Assembly: GCA_030581615.1 (NCBI GenBank)
Contig: JAKTTT010000038.1
Location: forward strand, 62,001-126,000
Reading direction: 5' to 3'
Source: Alloascoidea africana
Lineage: Eukaryota > Ascomycota > Alloascoideomycetes > Alloascoideales > Alloascoideaceae
DNA: 64,000 bases
Shown here one piece after another: positions 30,291-39,181 of the stretch. The notes below the pieces were generated by a model, which was given only the letters and a program-made list of their open reading frames with translations, was not told the DNA's origin and ran no database searches. A program made the translations under genes and the position numbers. How positions within the stretch are numbered: position 1 is the first letter of the stretch; each line of letters opens with the position of its first letter.

Positions 30291-31066
30291 ATATAGATAG
30301 CCTGAAAAGAAGTTGGGAAACTCTTAATTGGCAAAAAAAAGTTAAGAGATAAACTCTAGCTTTTGCACCTGTTTCCGGTTCAGCACCGCGAACCCAATCA
30401 TCATTTCTCAACTAGGGGGTGGTTCGAGTATTCTTGATCCTGGGCTCTCCTCCTCCCCTGCCCTTGCACTTGCACTTACCCGGCCCGGCCCGTGTCTCTC
30501 TGCGCCGCGCCGGAAAAAAAAGAATTATGAAATTACGAAAAACCGTTGCAGGGCAGCTGGAATCTGAACTGAACTCTAACCATGTCACCTGTCAAAAAAC
30601 ACAAAATCCACAACAATGCGAATGCGAATGCGAATGACACAAAATATTGAAGCAATAAACTTTTTCTCTTCTAGCATTTATCTGGATTTAGCATTTGGGC
30701 CCGATGCATCGTTAATACGGGAAATAAAAGACACCCTGTTGTTATTTTGCTTTCACCATTGACTTGACCGGGCCTTTGCCGGCGATGGTTGGACAAGCAT
30801 CTCTCCATATGCAACTTTTTTTTAACTCTTTTTTTTTTCTTCTTCTCCCTTGACCTTGTCTGTTTGTCTTTTTTTAAAAACCAACTCCCTCGCTCGTTTG
30901 TTTTTATTTTTATTTTTATTTTCTTCTTTTTGTTCTTGCTGTTCAAGTAATACGAGGAGCGGAGGTTTCCACTTTTTAAGTAAGTATACTCTCGACACAA
31001 TTCCATTATCATTTCCATTCTAATCTAACCGAAATAAGTTCTGAAATAGATAGAAAGAAAAAAAAA
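30291..31066. other. Intergenic: BNA1 3' region and permease promoter
   Basis: 776 bp with a GCGAAT hexanucleotide run (30617-30636), T-rich tracts at 30817-30840 and an ATTTTT repeat at 30905-30925. No gene recognised. Confidence 0.5.
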
Positions 31067-32806
31067 ATGAGTCAAAATGGAGCTGAACAAAGTTCTACGC
31101 GGAAGGAAAGTGAAGAGATGGGATGCAACGCTGTGAACGAATATTCCGAAGCTGAAGAACCCGTTGGAAAATGGCAATCGTTTAAAGATTCGTTCAAAAG
31201 GATGGAAATGCCCGTAGGGAAAGATTGTTCTGAAAAGGGATTTGAAGAGGTTGCCTCATCGCCGTTATCCAAGTCTTTGAAAAGTAGACATATTCAGATG
31301 ATTGCAATTGCAAGTTGTATTGGAACCGGGCTTTTCGTTGGTTCTGGAGCTGCTCTTCGATCAGGAGGTCCGCTTGCGGTGCTGATCGGATGGACAGTGA
31401 TAGGGTCTCTGCTTTTCTGTACTGTGCACTCATTGGGGGAGATCTGTGTGGCCTACCCTTTGCCCGGAGGCTACGCTACTCTATGTACAAAGCTGATTGA
31501 TCCCTCATGGGGGTTTGCAATGGGATGGAATTATGCGCTCCAGTGGATAGTTGTTCTTCCTCTTGAGCTTGTGGCGGCGTCGATAACGATCCAGTTTTGG
31601 AACCAGGATTTGAATCCAGCTTCGTTCGTTGCGATATTCTACATCATCATTCTCGTCATCAACCTATTTGGCGTGAAAGGGTATGGCGAGGCAGAGTTTG
31701 TGTTTTCACTGATCAAGGTTCTCAGTCTTTTCGGACTTTTCATTCTGGGGATCGTGCTCATCTGCGGCGGCGGTCCCTCAGATGAAGGGTACATTGGAGC
31801 CAAATACTGGCACAGGCCGGGATCCCTTTCGAACGGATTCAAAGGCGTTTGCAGCGTTCTTGTGTCCGCGGCGTTTTCTTACAACGGGACGGAGCTCGTG
31901 GGACTGACCGCGGCGGAATCAACGAACCCTCGAAAGTACCTGCCGGCGGCCACGAAGCAGATTTTCTGGCGGATTGCGTTCTTCTACATTTCGTCGCTGG
32001 TCGTGGTCGGATTCCTCGTGCCCTATGACGACCCCCGGCTGATCGACGCGAGCGGATCCAACGCCTCGGCGTCGCCGTTTGTGATTGCGATCAAGAACGC
32101 GGGCATCAAGGGCCTGCCGTCCGTGATCAACGCGGTGGTGATGATCGCGGTTCTGTCCGTGGGCAACGCGGCCGTGTACGGGTGCTCGCGCACGCTGGCC
32201 GGGATGGGCGCGCTGGGGCTGGCGCCGCGCTGGCTGGACTACGTGGACCGGCGAGGACGGCCGCTGATGGGCTTCGTGGCGACGATGGTGGTGGGTCTGC
32301 TGTGCTTCGTGTGCGCGTCGCCGAAGCAGACCGTCGTCTTCAACTGGCTCATGTCCTTCACGGGGCTCACGGGCATCGTGTCCTGGCTGAGCATCTGTCT
32401 CTGCCACATCCGCTTCCGGGCCGCGCTCCAGCGCCGCGGCCTGGGCACCGAGTCGCTGGCGTTCGTGGCGCTGACTGGGGTCGGCGGTGCCTGGTACGGG
32501 CTCGCGGTCAACGTCGTGGTGCTCGTGGCCCAGTTCTGGGTCGCGCTGTTCCCCATCGGAGGCCAGCCGAACGCCTCGGGCTTTTTCCAGGCCTATCTGA
32601 CCGTGCCCGTCGTGCTGGCGTGCTGGGCCGGACACAAGGTGTACACTCGCAATTGGCGACTGTTCACGCCGCTGGACGAGGTCGACCTGGACCTGGGACG
32701 GAGACAGGTCGACGTGGACGTGTTGAGACAGGAGCTGGAGGAGGACAGAGCCCTCATCCAGAGCAAGCCTTTTTATTACAAAATGTATCGCTTTCTGTGG
32801 GCATGA
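31067..32806 (+). CDS. Amino-acid permease (yeast APC/YAT family)
   Basis: The 579-residue protein has a hydrophilic cytosolic N-terminus (about 75 residues), then 12 predicted membrane segments. The family signature is clear: LKSRHIQMIAIASCIGTGLFVGSGAAL at TM1, PLPGGYATL and WGFAMGWNYALQWIVVLPLELVAA near TM3, SYNGTELVGLTAAES and NPRKYLPAATKQIFWRI around TM6. The C-terminal tail ends FYYKMYRFLWA. Such permeases import amino acids with protons at the plasma membrane; substrate range (general versus specific) cannot be read from sequence. The 5' half (to about 31880) has AT-leaning codons, while the 3' half is very GC-rich at third positions, which also creates long open frames in the other five frames. 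Endocytosis of such proteins usually depends on arrestins like the one at 13.3 kb. Confidence 0.95.
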   Translation: MSQNGAEQSSTRKESEEMGCNAVNEYSEAEEPVGKWQSFKDSFKRMEMPVGKDCSEKGFEEVASSPLSKSLKSRHIQMIAIASCIGTGLFVGSGAALRSGGPLAVLIGWTVIGSLLFCTVHSLGEICVAYPLPGGYATLCTKLIDPSWGFAMGWNYALQWIVVLPLELVAASITIQFWNQDLNPASFVAIFYIIILVINLFGVKGYGEAEFVFSLIKVLSLFGLFILGIVLICGGGPSDEGYIGAKYWHRPGSLSNGFKGVCSVLVSAAFSYNGTELVGLTAAESTNPRKYLPAATKQIFWRIAFFYISSLVVVGFLVPYDDPRLIDASGSNASASPFVIAIKNAGIKGLPSVINAVVMIAVLSVGNAAVYGCSRTLAGMGALGLAPRWLDYVDRRGRPLMGFVATMVVGLLCFVCASPKQTVVFNWLMSFTGLTGIVSWLSICLCHIRFRAALQRRGLGTESLAFVALTGVGGAWYGLAVNVVVLVAQFWVALFPIGGQPNASGFFQAYLTVPVVLACWAGHKVYTRNWRLFTPLDEVDLDLGRRQVDVDVLRQELEEDRALIQSKPFYYKMYRFLWA

Positions 32807-32875
32807 ACCCTTGTATATAATGTACAGTTATCAGTTATCAGTGATTCTGAGTTTGAGTCTGAGTCTGCGTCCAGA

Positions 32876-32915
32876 TCTGGATCTGGATCAAGATCAAGAT
32901 CAAGATCAAGATCAC
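32876..32915 (+). repeat. GATCTG/GATCAA hexanucleotide repeat
   Basis: About six 6-bp units, noncoding, downstream of the permease gene and preceded by a shorter GAGTCT run. Confidence 0.85.
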
Positions 32916-33324
32916 AAGACTGTGATGATGATGATGAGAGAGAGAAAAAAAGATACGAAGAATTGCTATTTTCAGATCACAGTAGGATAATATTTTCCCT
33001 CGTAAGCTCTAATTTTTCACAATGTATGGAATGACCTCAGCAGGAGGTCATTTGGTCTTAGACAGGCACGGTTAGTAAAACTGATAATAGTTGAAAGTTG
33101 AAAGCAGGGAGCACGGGTAGCAGTGATGACCCAGTGCAGGAAAGAAAAAAGATCACACGTCTGTGATGATGATTCTGATTCTGGATGTTGAGGTTTATGT
33201 CCTCTAGATCTGAACATGGAGTTGATAGAAAACATCACAGACATGGGCCAAAATGGAAAAAGCATGAATCGCTTTTTGTGCGTTTCATGTTACGCACAGT
33301 CTGTATATCTTAAAGCCCAAATGC

Positions 33325-33385
33325 CAATCCCCAATTCCAATTCCAAATCCTCAATTCCAAATTCCAAATTCCAAATTTCAATTCG
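33325..33385 (+). repeat. AATTCC-type hexanucleotide/heptanucleotide repeat
   Basis: About nine imperfect CAATTC/CAAATTC units in noncoding DNA. Confidence 0.8.
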
Positions 33386-33503
33386 AATTATGGAACATTG
33401 GATACGGTAAGGTCCGGACAAGCAGACAAGCAGTCCACATGTCCACAGCCACAGAGCATAAAACAAGACGAAACGAGACGGGCCGAAACAAGACGAGACA
33501 AAA

Positions 33504-33522
33504 CGATCGATCGATCGATCGG
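33504..33522 (+). repeat. GATC tetranucleotide repeat
   Basis: Four to five perfect CGAT units, self-complementary. Confidence 0.85.
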
Positions 33523-33970
33523 TGCTAAAGAACAGAAAAAAAACACAATGATTAACATGCAAATAGGCCGGGAAAAAGCGTGCAGAGTGGGCTGGAAGGT
33601 GCTGTGCCCAGTTCGATACCCATAATCAAAACCAAAGGTGAAAAAACACCCCTTCCGTTCCTAATTTCTCTCTTGACTTATCTCTTTCTTTTCTTTCTCT
33701 TTCTCTTTCTCCTTTTTTATTTTCTCTCTTTGCTTGCTTCTTGCTTCTTGCTTCTTGCTTCTCGCCCTTTGTGATCCCATCATACCCTTTCCCTTTCCCT
33801 TTCTCTCACTCTGGCTCTTTCGCTCCGCCCATCTCGCCATTTCAATCCCGGGCTTGACACATGCATTGCTTAACTGATCAGTGATACACAATCGCTACAT
33901 CTTCCTCTCTCTTTTTTTTTTCTTTTTTATACCATTCTTTTTTTATACTTACTATTATTAGCTCCAGGCA

Positions 33971-36412
33971 ATGTTTTTTCTGAACAAAAAACCAGGCTCA
34001 GGCTCAGGCTCAGACTCAGGCTCAAATCAACAAGTACACAATCCTCTGGTTTGCACTCTAGTCTTCACCATCTCCATAACCAGAGTCTACGGATCAATGT
34101 ACGTTGGATGCTACTCGGAAAACACGCTGTCGCTACTGTCATCCCAAGGTTCCTACATTTATCAATCCACAGGTTACTGTAAAGAACTATGCTCCAACCA
34201 CTCTTTTCCTCTGGCGGCAATGAGAGCCGGGAGTGATTGCTATTGTGGAGACACCATGCCCGGTGATTCCAGACTTGCCCCGAATGGAGATGATGATTGT
34301 AATGTGGATTGTAATGGATATCCATTTGAAAAATGTGGAGGTGATGATTACTTTAGTCTGTACAAAACTGGAATAGGAAAGTATTTGGAAGAAGAGGATC
34401 AGAGTTTGAGTATAAGTTCGATTTCTACCACAAGTTCTACCACAAGTTCTACCACAAGTTCAAGTTCAGAGACCAGTTCCAGTGTTGAAACAAATTCAGA
34501 GTCTAGTACCGAACTTTCAAGTAGTTTCATTTATTCACAATCATCAACCTCAACCTCAACCTCAACCTCAACCTCAACTTCATCATCATCATCATCCCCG
34601 TCCACACCATCTACATCATCAATATCAACTTCTACATCTACATATACACCCACGTCATCGTCATTCACATCCACAACATCATCGAGTACAAGCTCAATTC
34701 CCACATCATCGTCATCTTCTTCCACAACTTTCTCTTCCTCGCAAAGCTCATCAAGCTCCATACCTATACCCATAACCACCAGCTCCAGCTCCAGCACCAT
34801 CTCCAGCTCCAGCTCCAGCTCTTCACATGTGGAAGAATCCCCAACCATCACTAGCACTAGCACTAGTGAAAACACTAGCGAAAGCACTAGCGAAAACACC
34901 AGCTCCAGCACAGAAGACTCGCTTTACCTCATGGTGAACACGAGGCTGGTAACAGTCACCACGACCAACCGCGACGGGGCCACGATGACGGTGACCCAGG
35001 CGGTGCTCGTCACGGAGACCGAGACGGCCATGCTGGTCAGCGAGCCCAGCGGCTCCGGGTCCCAGGCCAACGCCACGGGCGCTGCCCTGGCCGCGGGAGC
35101 TGTGTCGGCCCTCTCAAAGGGGTCTGTGGCCGGCATCGCGGTGGGCGCCGCGTGTGCGGGCTTCATCGCCATGTTGGTGCTGTTTTTGGTCTGGAAGCGG
35201 CGCCGCGATCGCAAACACCGCCAGGACTGGGACATGCTCACGGCCACGGGCAGCTTCTACGGGCGTATGGGCAAGGGCAGCGATGGACTCAGTCTGAGCG
35301 CGGATTTCGGCGGCGGCGGCATTGGCGGTGGCACCAGACCCAGGCTGGGAGACCCGTTGGAGCCGCTGGAGCAGTTGGACTTGTACGACGACATGTACAC
35401 GATCACCACCTCCACGGCCGCAGACCGCCAGTTCAACAAGTACCGGGCAGGAGCAGGGGCCGTGGTCGGGGCCATGATGCAGAAGCGAGGCAGCAACGGG
35501 TCGCTCACGGACATCTCGACCAAGGAGCTCAGTCGCAAGCTGCTCACGGTTCGCAACCCGGATGCGGTGCGTCCCAGCATGGAGAGCTCTACAAAGTCCG
35601 TGGAGGTGGTGGAGCCTGTTCGTGACGATAGCGGCGGGACGATACGAAACAACTGCTCAGAGTCCACCGCGGTGTTACGGCCTAGCGAGGTGACGGTTCC
35701 TGCTCCAGCACACTGTTCTCCTTCAAGCAGTCAGAACCGAAGCCGGAGGAGGAGTTATAGCATTCGGTCCAACTCGAGCTCCTCGAACTATTCCATCTCC
35801 GAGTTTGTCCAGCAAGGACGGCCATTGTCGATAGGGTGCGATCCCGATCGGCCGGTGAGTCTTCATTCGACTCTTCTAGGAAGTAGTGCAAGTGATAGAG
35901 AACCCTATTCGAGCAGTTTTATCGATTCCTACCGATACAGTGGACATGCCTGTGTCCCCACCACTGTTCCCGATGAATCTGCTCCATCCAGAAGTTTGAT
36001 AAACTTTCAGATACAACATGAGGATCCAAGGAATTTAGGAACTCTGGGACTCGTCAGTGCTGGTGTGGCCAACACGAGCTCTCTTCGATCGCATGTGTCA
36101 CGAAAGCCAATAACCACTACAAATGGAACTACAAATGGAAATGGAAATTATACAAATCCATCCAGTAGCATATATAGCGCAAGTGGGAGTATGAATGCAA
36201 GTGTTAGTGCCTCGGCCTCGGCCTCTATTCCAGGAAGTGCAACGAGTACACGGTTTACATTTCGCAAAAATGGGCAAGCACAAGCACAAGCACAAGCACA
36301 AACACAAATGCAAATGCAATCTGCTGGTGGTGGTGCTTCCGATAAGAAAAACAGTTTTATACTGAATTTGAATGATGATGAAGAGTTTGATTTCATGAAG
36401 GGTTTGGTTTAA
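33971..36412 (+). CDS. WSC-domain cell-wall stress sensor, copy 1
   Basis: The 813-residue single-pass membrane protein has a hydrophobic signal-like stretch at about 26-42, then a WSC domain (about 43-136) with the Cys pattern YVGCYSE, YCKELCS, CYCGD, CNVDCNG and EKCGG. A long Ser/Thr mucin-like stem (about 140-320), partly built from an ACCTCA DNA repeat, leads to a single membrane segment (about 390-412: SVAGIAVGAACAGFIAMLVLFLVW) followed by basic KRRRDRKHR. The cytosolic tail (about 400 residues) includes DLYDDMYTITT, a SLTDISTKELSRKLLTVRNPD block and acidic NLNDDEEFDF near the end. Wsc sensors report wall stress to Rho1 through Rom2. Odd point: the residues before the signal stretch are a Gly/Ser run from a GGCTCA repeat. 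It is a tandem neighbour of a second WSC gene. Confidence 0.93.
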   Translation: MFFLNKKPGSGSGSDSGSNQQVHNPLVCTLVFTISITRVYGSMYVGCYSENTLSLLSSQGSYIYQSTGYCKELCSNHSFPLAAMRAGSDCYCGDTMPGDSRLAPNGDDDCNVDCNGYPFEKCGGDDYFSLYKTGIGKYLEEEDQSLSISSISTTSSTTSSTTSSSSETSSSVETNSESSTELSSSFIYSQSSTSTSTSTSTSTSSSSSSPSTPSTSSISTSTSTYTPTSSSFTSTTSSSTSSIPTSSSSSSTTFSSSQSSSSSIPIPITTSSSSSTISSSSSSSSHVEESPTITSTSTSENTSESTSENTSSSTEDSLYLMVNTRLVTVTTTNRDGATMTVTQAVLVTETETAMLVSEPSGSGSQANATGAALAAGAVSALSKGSVAGIAVGAACAGFIAMLVLFLVWKRRRDRKHRQDWDMLTATGSFYGRMGKGSDGLSLSADFGGGGIGGGTRPRLGDPLEPLEQLDLYDDMYTITTSTAADRQFNKYRAGAGAVVGAMMQKRGSNGSLTDISTKELSRKLLTVRNPDAVRPSMESSTKSVEVVEPVRDDSGGTIRNNCSESTAVLRPSEVTVPAPAHCSPSSSQNRSRRRSYSIRSNSSSSNYSISEFVQQGRPLSIGCDPDRPVSLHSTLLGSSASDREPYSSSFIDSYRYSGHACVPTTVPDESAPSRSLINFQIQHEDPRNLGTLGLVSAGVANTSSLRSHVSRKPITTTNGTTNGNGNYTNPSSSIYSASGSMNASVSASASASIPGSATSTRFTFRKNGQAQAQAQAQTQMQMQSAGGGASDKKNSFILNLNDDEEFDFMKGLV
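34547..34580 (+). repeat. ACCTCA hexanucleotide repeat coding for Ser-Thr
   Basis: Five to six perfect units inside the stem of the first WSC gene, encoding alternating Thr-Ser. Confidence 0.9.
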
Positions 36413-36930
36413 CCCAATTTTCATCCAAAAAAAATGTTTATACAATCTATACAATTAACTGGCTTGGCTTTTTTACTATTTTCTTTTTTTGCAACTAACT
36501 GTTATTCACAAACCAAAAAAAAAAAAAAATAAATTAGTTGTATACACTTGCTTTTACTCTTTGATTTGGCTTTACTATTTCCCAATTTCCCTTTTTTTTT
36601 TAATTTGTATGGTTGTGATAGTCATCATGTTTAACAAAACTCTTCTAGATAGATGAAAAATGTAATGCGGCTAATGGAAAGCTTAAAAAACACAAACCCA
36701 AATATGGTTAATTGGATGAAGGTTTAAAACCTAGATTGTATCACACCGGCCCTGCGTTCTCCAGATGGAGCTTAAACCGACAAACTATCAAACTATCAAT
36801 CGATCAATCAATCGATTGATTGATTCAAGATTACGATACGGATGGATGATCTGCTCTGGGTCCGAAACGGCCGGGGGCTAGTTGGAACGAGCGTGCTGAA
36901 ACGGCAGTCACAGTTCGAACGGATGCTAAA

Positions 36931-36999
36931 AAGCAGAAGCAGAAGCAGTAGCAGAAGCAGAAGCAGAAGTAAAAGCACAAGTAGAAGCAGAAGCAGACA
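36931..36999 (+). repeat. AGAAGC hexanucleotide repeat
   Basis: About eleven imperfect 6-bp units upstream of the second WSC gene. Confidence 0.85.
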
Positions 37000-37088
37000 C
37001 AAACTGGCACTGCGAGCCGTTTCTCTTTTTCCCCCTTTTCTCTTTCTCTTTCTCTTTCTCTTTCTCTTCATCGTTCTTTTCTCTCGCT

Positions 37089-37174
37089 CCAATTCCAATT
37101 CCGATTCCGATTCCAATTCCAATTCAAACGCCAGTGTTAGTTCCAGTTCCAGTTCCAGTTCCAGTTCCAGTTCC
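37089..37174 (+). repeat. Two adjacent hexanucleotide runs (ATTCCN, GTTCCA)
   Basis: Units of 6 bp, six in each run, directly upstream of the chosen start codon of the second WSC gene. Confidence 0.85.
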
Positions 37175-37186
37175 TGGCCATCTCCA

Positions 37187-38989
37187 ATGTCCCGGCTTCT
37201 CGTTCTGCCCGTGCCAGACCTCCTGGCCCGTTCCTCGACTCTGCTACCCGTGCTCGTGCTCGTGCTCATGGTCTCGCTGATCAGCCTGGCCGTGCCCGCT
37301 GATGCGGCCCCTTCCTCCTACCTGGGCTGTTATTCGGACTCTGCGAAAGACCTCTTCTCGTCCCAGGGCTCCTACATCTACCAGTCCTCGCAATACTGCA
37401 CAGAGCTGTGTTCCGGCAAGAGCCACGCTCTAGCGGCGCTGTACCAGGGCAAATACTGCTATTGTGGAGACGTGTTGCCAGCCCCCGGCCGAGGCGAGGA
37501 CGACGGACAGTGTAGCACGAACTGCGATGGATATCCGTTCGAGCAGTGCGGCGGTGACAGCTCGTTTGGAGTCTATGAAACGGGCCAGGGCTCTTACTCC
37601 GAGGAGAAAGACGAAGACGAAGATGACGATGAAGATGAAGACGAGGAGAAGGATGAGAAGTCCTCATCCACGAGCTCGACTCCAACTTCGACTCCAACTT
37701 CGACTTCATCCTCGACTTCATCCACATCGACCTCAACGGTGATCGCAAAGACCACAACGAAGAGCACCACTTCCAAGACCTCGACTTCCACAACATCTAC
37801 ATCTTCTTCTTCTACTACTTCTTCTACTTCTTCTTCCACATCCTCTACTTCCAGCACATCCACATCCACACCTGCTACTACATCCACATCCACATCTTCT
37901 CCCTCTCCTTCTCCTTCTCCCACCAGTCATCCCGAGGAACCCACAACAAGCAAACTGACCACAGTCCAGGTCACAGAAACCACAACAGACGCCAACGGTG
38001 CAACTGTGACAGTCACCAATGCCGTGCTCGTAACACACACGGCCCTCGCCTCTGCCTCCTCCACGTCCACGTCCTCGTCCACCGGTCCAGCAGGATCCGG
38101 CTCCGCACTCTCACAGGCCGCAATTGCGGGAATCGCGGCTGGAGCAGCCCTCGGCGCGATTCTGCTCATGGCTCTCTTCCTGTTCATAGCCTGGCGGTTC
38201 TCCAAGCACAGAGCAGACTCGGACACAGACTCCGACGACTATGTCACCACGGGCGAAAGCTACTATGCGAACCGCCATGGCCATGGCCATGGCCTCGGCC
38301 ACGGCTCGCGGGAAAAGAGCCCGCTGGACTTGTACGACGACGTCTACAGCGTGTCCACGATCGACCAGCAGCTGCTCCACGCCAACAACGGCCTGCACCT
38401 TGTGCGACGGGACAGCGACGGGTCCATTTCCGACACTCTGGCCCCAACGGCCGGGGCCACCGCAAACAGAGACGCAATGACCTTGGCCTTACCGGCCAGA
38501 AACGTTCTCACGGTAAGAAACCCCGACGAGCACAGACCCAGTCTCGATACTCAGGCCTCGTCCCGTATGTCCCTCGTGTCCCAGCAGCAGCAGCAGCAGC
38601 AGCAGAGACCAAGACTTTCCAGAGCCTCTGTCTCGAACACAAGAGTCAGTGCGAATTCCACCGTGCTCGGCTGGCCCAGACGACCAGAATCTGCGCACTC
38701 AGCCTCGGCATTCAGACCCAGGCTCCAGGGCTCGTCAAACAGATCCTCGGTGCGAAGATCGCGGTTCGAACAGCATCTCCAGCAGAAAGATGTCCAGCAG
38801 CGCCTGAGTCTCGGACACGGACTCGCCCAGCTCGCCCAGCACCGACAGAGCCAGTCCAGCAGAAGCAGGAGCAGGAGCAGGAGCAGAAGTGCCAGTCCCA
38901 TCCCGCCTCTTCCCTCTCTGGCCGTGGACAACGAGCCCTCACGGAGGAACAAGCCCAAGGCGGATGCCAGAACCGGACGCTCAGCTTGA
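37187..38989 (+). CDS. WSC-domain cell-wall stress sensor, copy 2
   Basis: From ATG 37187 the product has 600 residues and opens with a normal signal peptide (MSRLLVLPVPDLLARS, then LLPVLVLVLMVSLISLAVPADAA). The in-frame ATG at 36842 would add 115 residues of repeat and bury the signal, so it is less likely. The WSC domain (about 43-130) has YLGCYSD, YCTELCS, YCYCGD, CSTNCDGYPFEQCGG. An acidic run (KDEDEDDDEDEDEE) and a Ser/Thr stem (about 160-300) precede the membrane segment (about 308-332: AAIAGIAAGAALGAILLMALFLFIAWRF). The tail repeats features of copy 1: LDLYDDVYSVST and NVLTVRNPDEHRPSLDT, plus a Gln run from CAG units. The shared tail blocks show that the two WSC genes are tandem paralogues. 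The role is as upstream sensor of the cell-wall-integrity pathway. Confidence 0.92.
   Translation: MSRLLVLPVPDLLARSSTLLPVLVLVLMVSLISLAVPADAAPSSYLGCYSDSAKDLFSSQGSYIYQSSQYCTELCSGKSHALAALYQGKYCYCGDVLPAPGRGEDDGQCSTNCDGYPFEQCGGDSSFGVYETGQGSYSEEKDEDEDDDEDEDEEKDEKSSSTSSTPTSTPTSTSSSTSSTSTSTVIAKTTTKSTTSKTSTSTTSTSSSSTTSSTSSSTSSTSSTSTSTPATTSTSTSSPSPSPSPTSHPEEPTTSKLTTVQVTETTTDANGATVTVTNAVLVTHTALASASSTSTSSSTGPAGSGSALSQAAIAGIAAGAALGAILLMALFLFIAWRFSKHRADSDTDSDDYVTTGESYYANRHGHGHGLGHGSREKSPLDLYDDVYSVSTIDQQLLHANNGLHLVRRDSDGSISDTLAPTAGATANRDAMTLALPARNVLTVRNPDEHRPSLDTQASSRMSLVSQQQQQQQQRPRLSRASVSNTRVSANSTVLGWPRRPESAHSASAFRPRLQGSSNRSSVRRSRFEQHLQQKDVQQRLSLGHGLAQLAQHRQSQSSRSRSRSRSRSASPIPPLPSLAVDNEPSRRNKPKADARTGRSA
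38582..38604 (+). repeat. CAG trinucleotide repeat coding for Gln
   Basis: Seven to eight CAG codons in the tail of the second WSC gene. Confidence 0.9.
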
Positions 38990-39181
38990 TTTGCACCGTG
39001 GCACCTCCAGGAAACCCAGAACGCGCGTGTGCAGGCAGACCGACTCGAAAAGTAAGAGCAAAAGAACAGCCTTGTTTTCCATTCTTCTTCGTAGCCTGGT
39101 CTGATCAACCACCACCGTCTTTCTTTTTTGTTATCTCTTCCCTTCTCTCTCCTCCTCTCTCTACTTCTTCTTCTCCATCCC

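Larger units (their letters stand above)
32807..33970. other. Intergenic, rich in simple repeats
   Basis: 1.16 kb before the first WSC gene. It holds a GATCAA/GATCTG hexanucleotide run (32876-32915), an (A)ATTCCA run (33325-33385), a GATC tetranucleotide run (33504-33522), CTTTCT tracts (33680-33725) and TTGCTTC units (33730-33762). No supportable gene. Confidence 0.6.
36413..37186. other. Intergenic between WSC genes with four stacked repeats
   Basis: 774 bp with, in order, A- and T-runs, an AATCGATC-type palindromic stretch (36795-36825), an AGAAGC run (36931-36999), a TTTCTC run (37037-37068), an ATTCCN run (37089-37126) and a GTTCCA run (37139-37174). The frame of the next gene is open through this region from an ATG at 36842, but the translated product would be pure repeat, so I treat it as promoter and 5' UTR. 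Confidence 0.6.

Noticed and set aside
30419-30430. A GGTTCGAG string resembling a tRNA B box
   Set aside because: No matching A box or cloverleaf could be drawn around it.
31919-32635. A 238-codon open frame on the minus strand inside the permease
   Set aside because: It lies wholly within the GC-rich half of a clear permease gene; the Arg/His/Gln-rich translation is a by-product of codon bias.
34531-34911. Acidic open frame on the minus strand of the first WSC gene
   Set aside because: It is the complement of Ser/Thr repeat codons and has no independent support.
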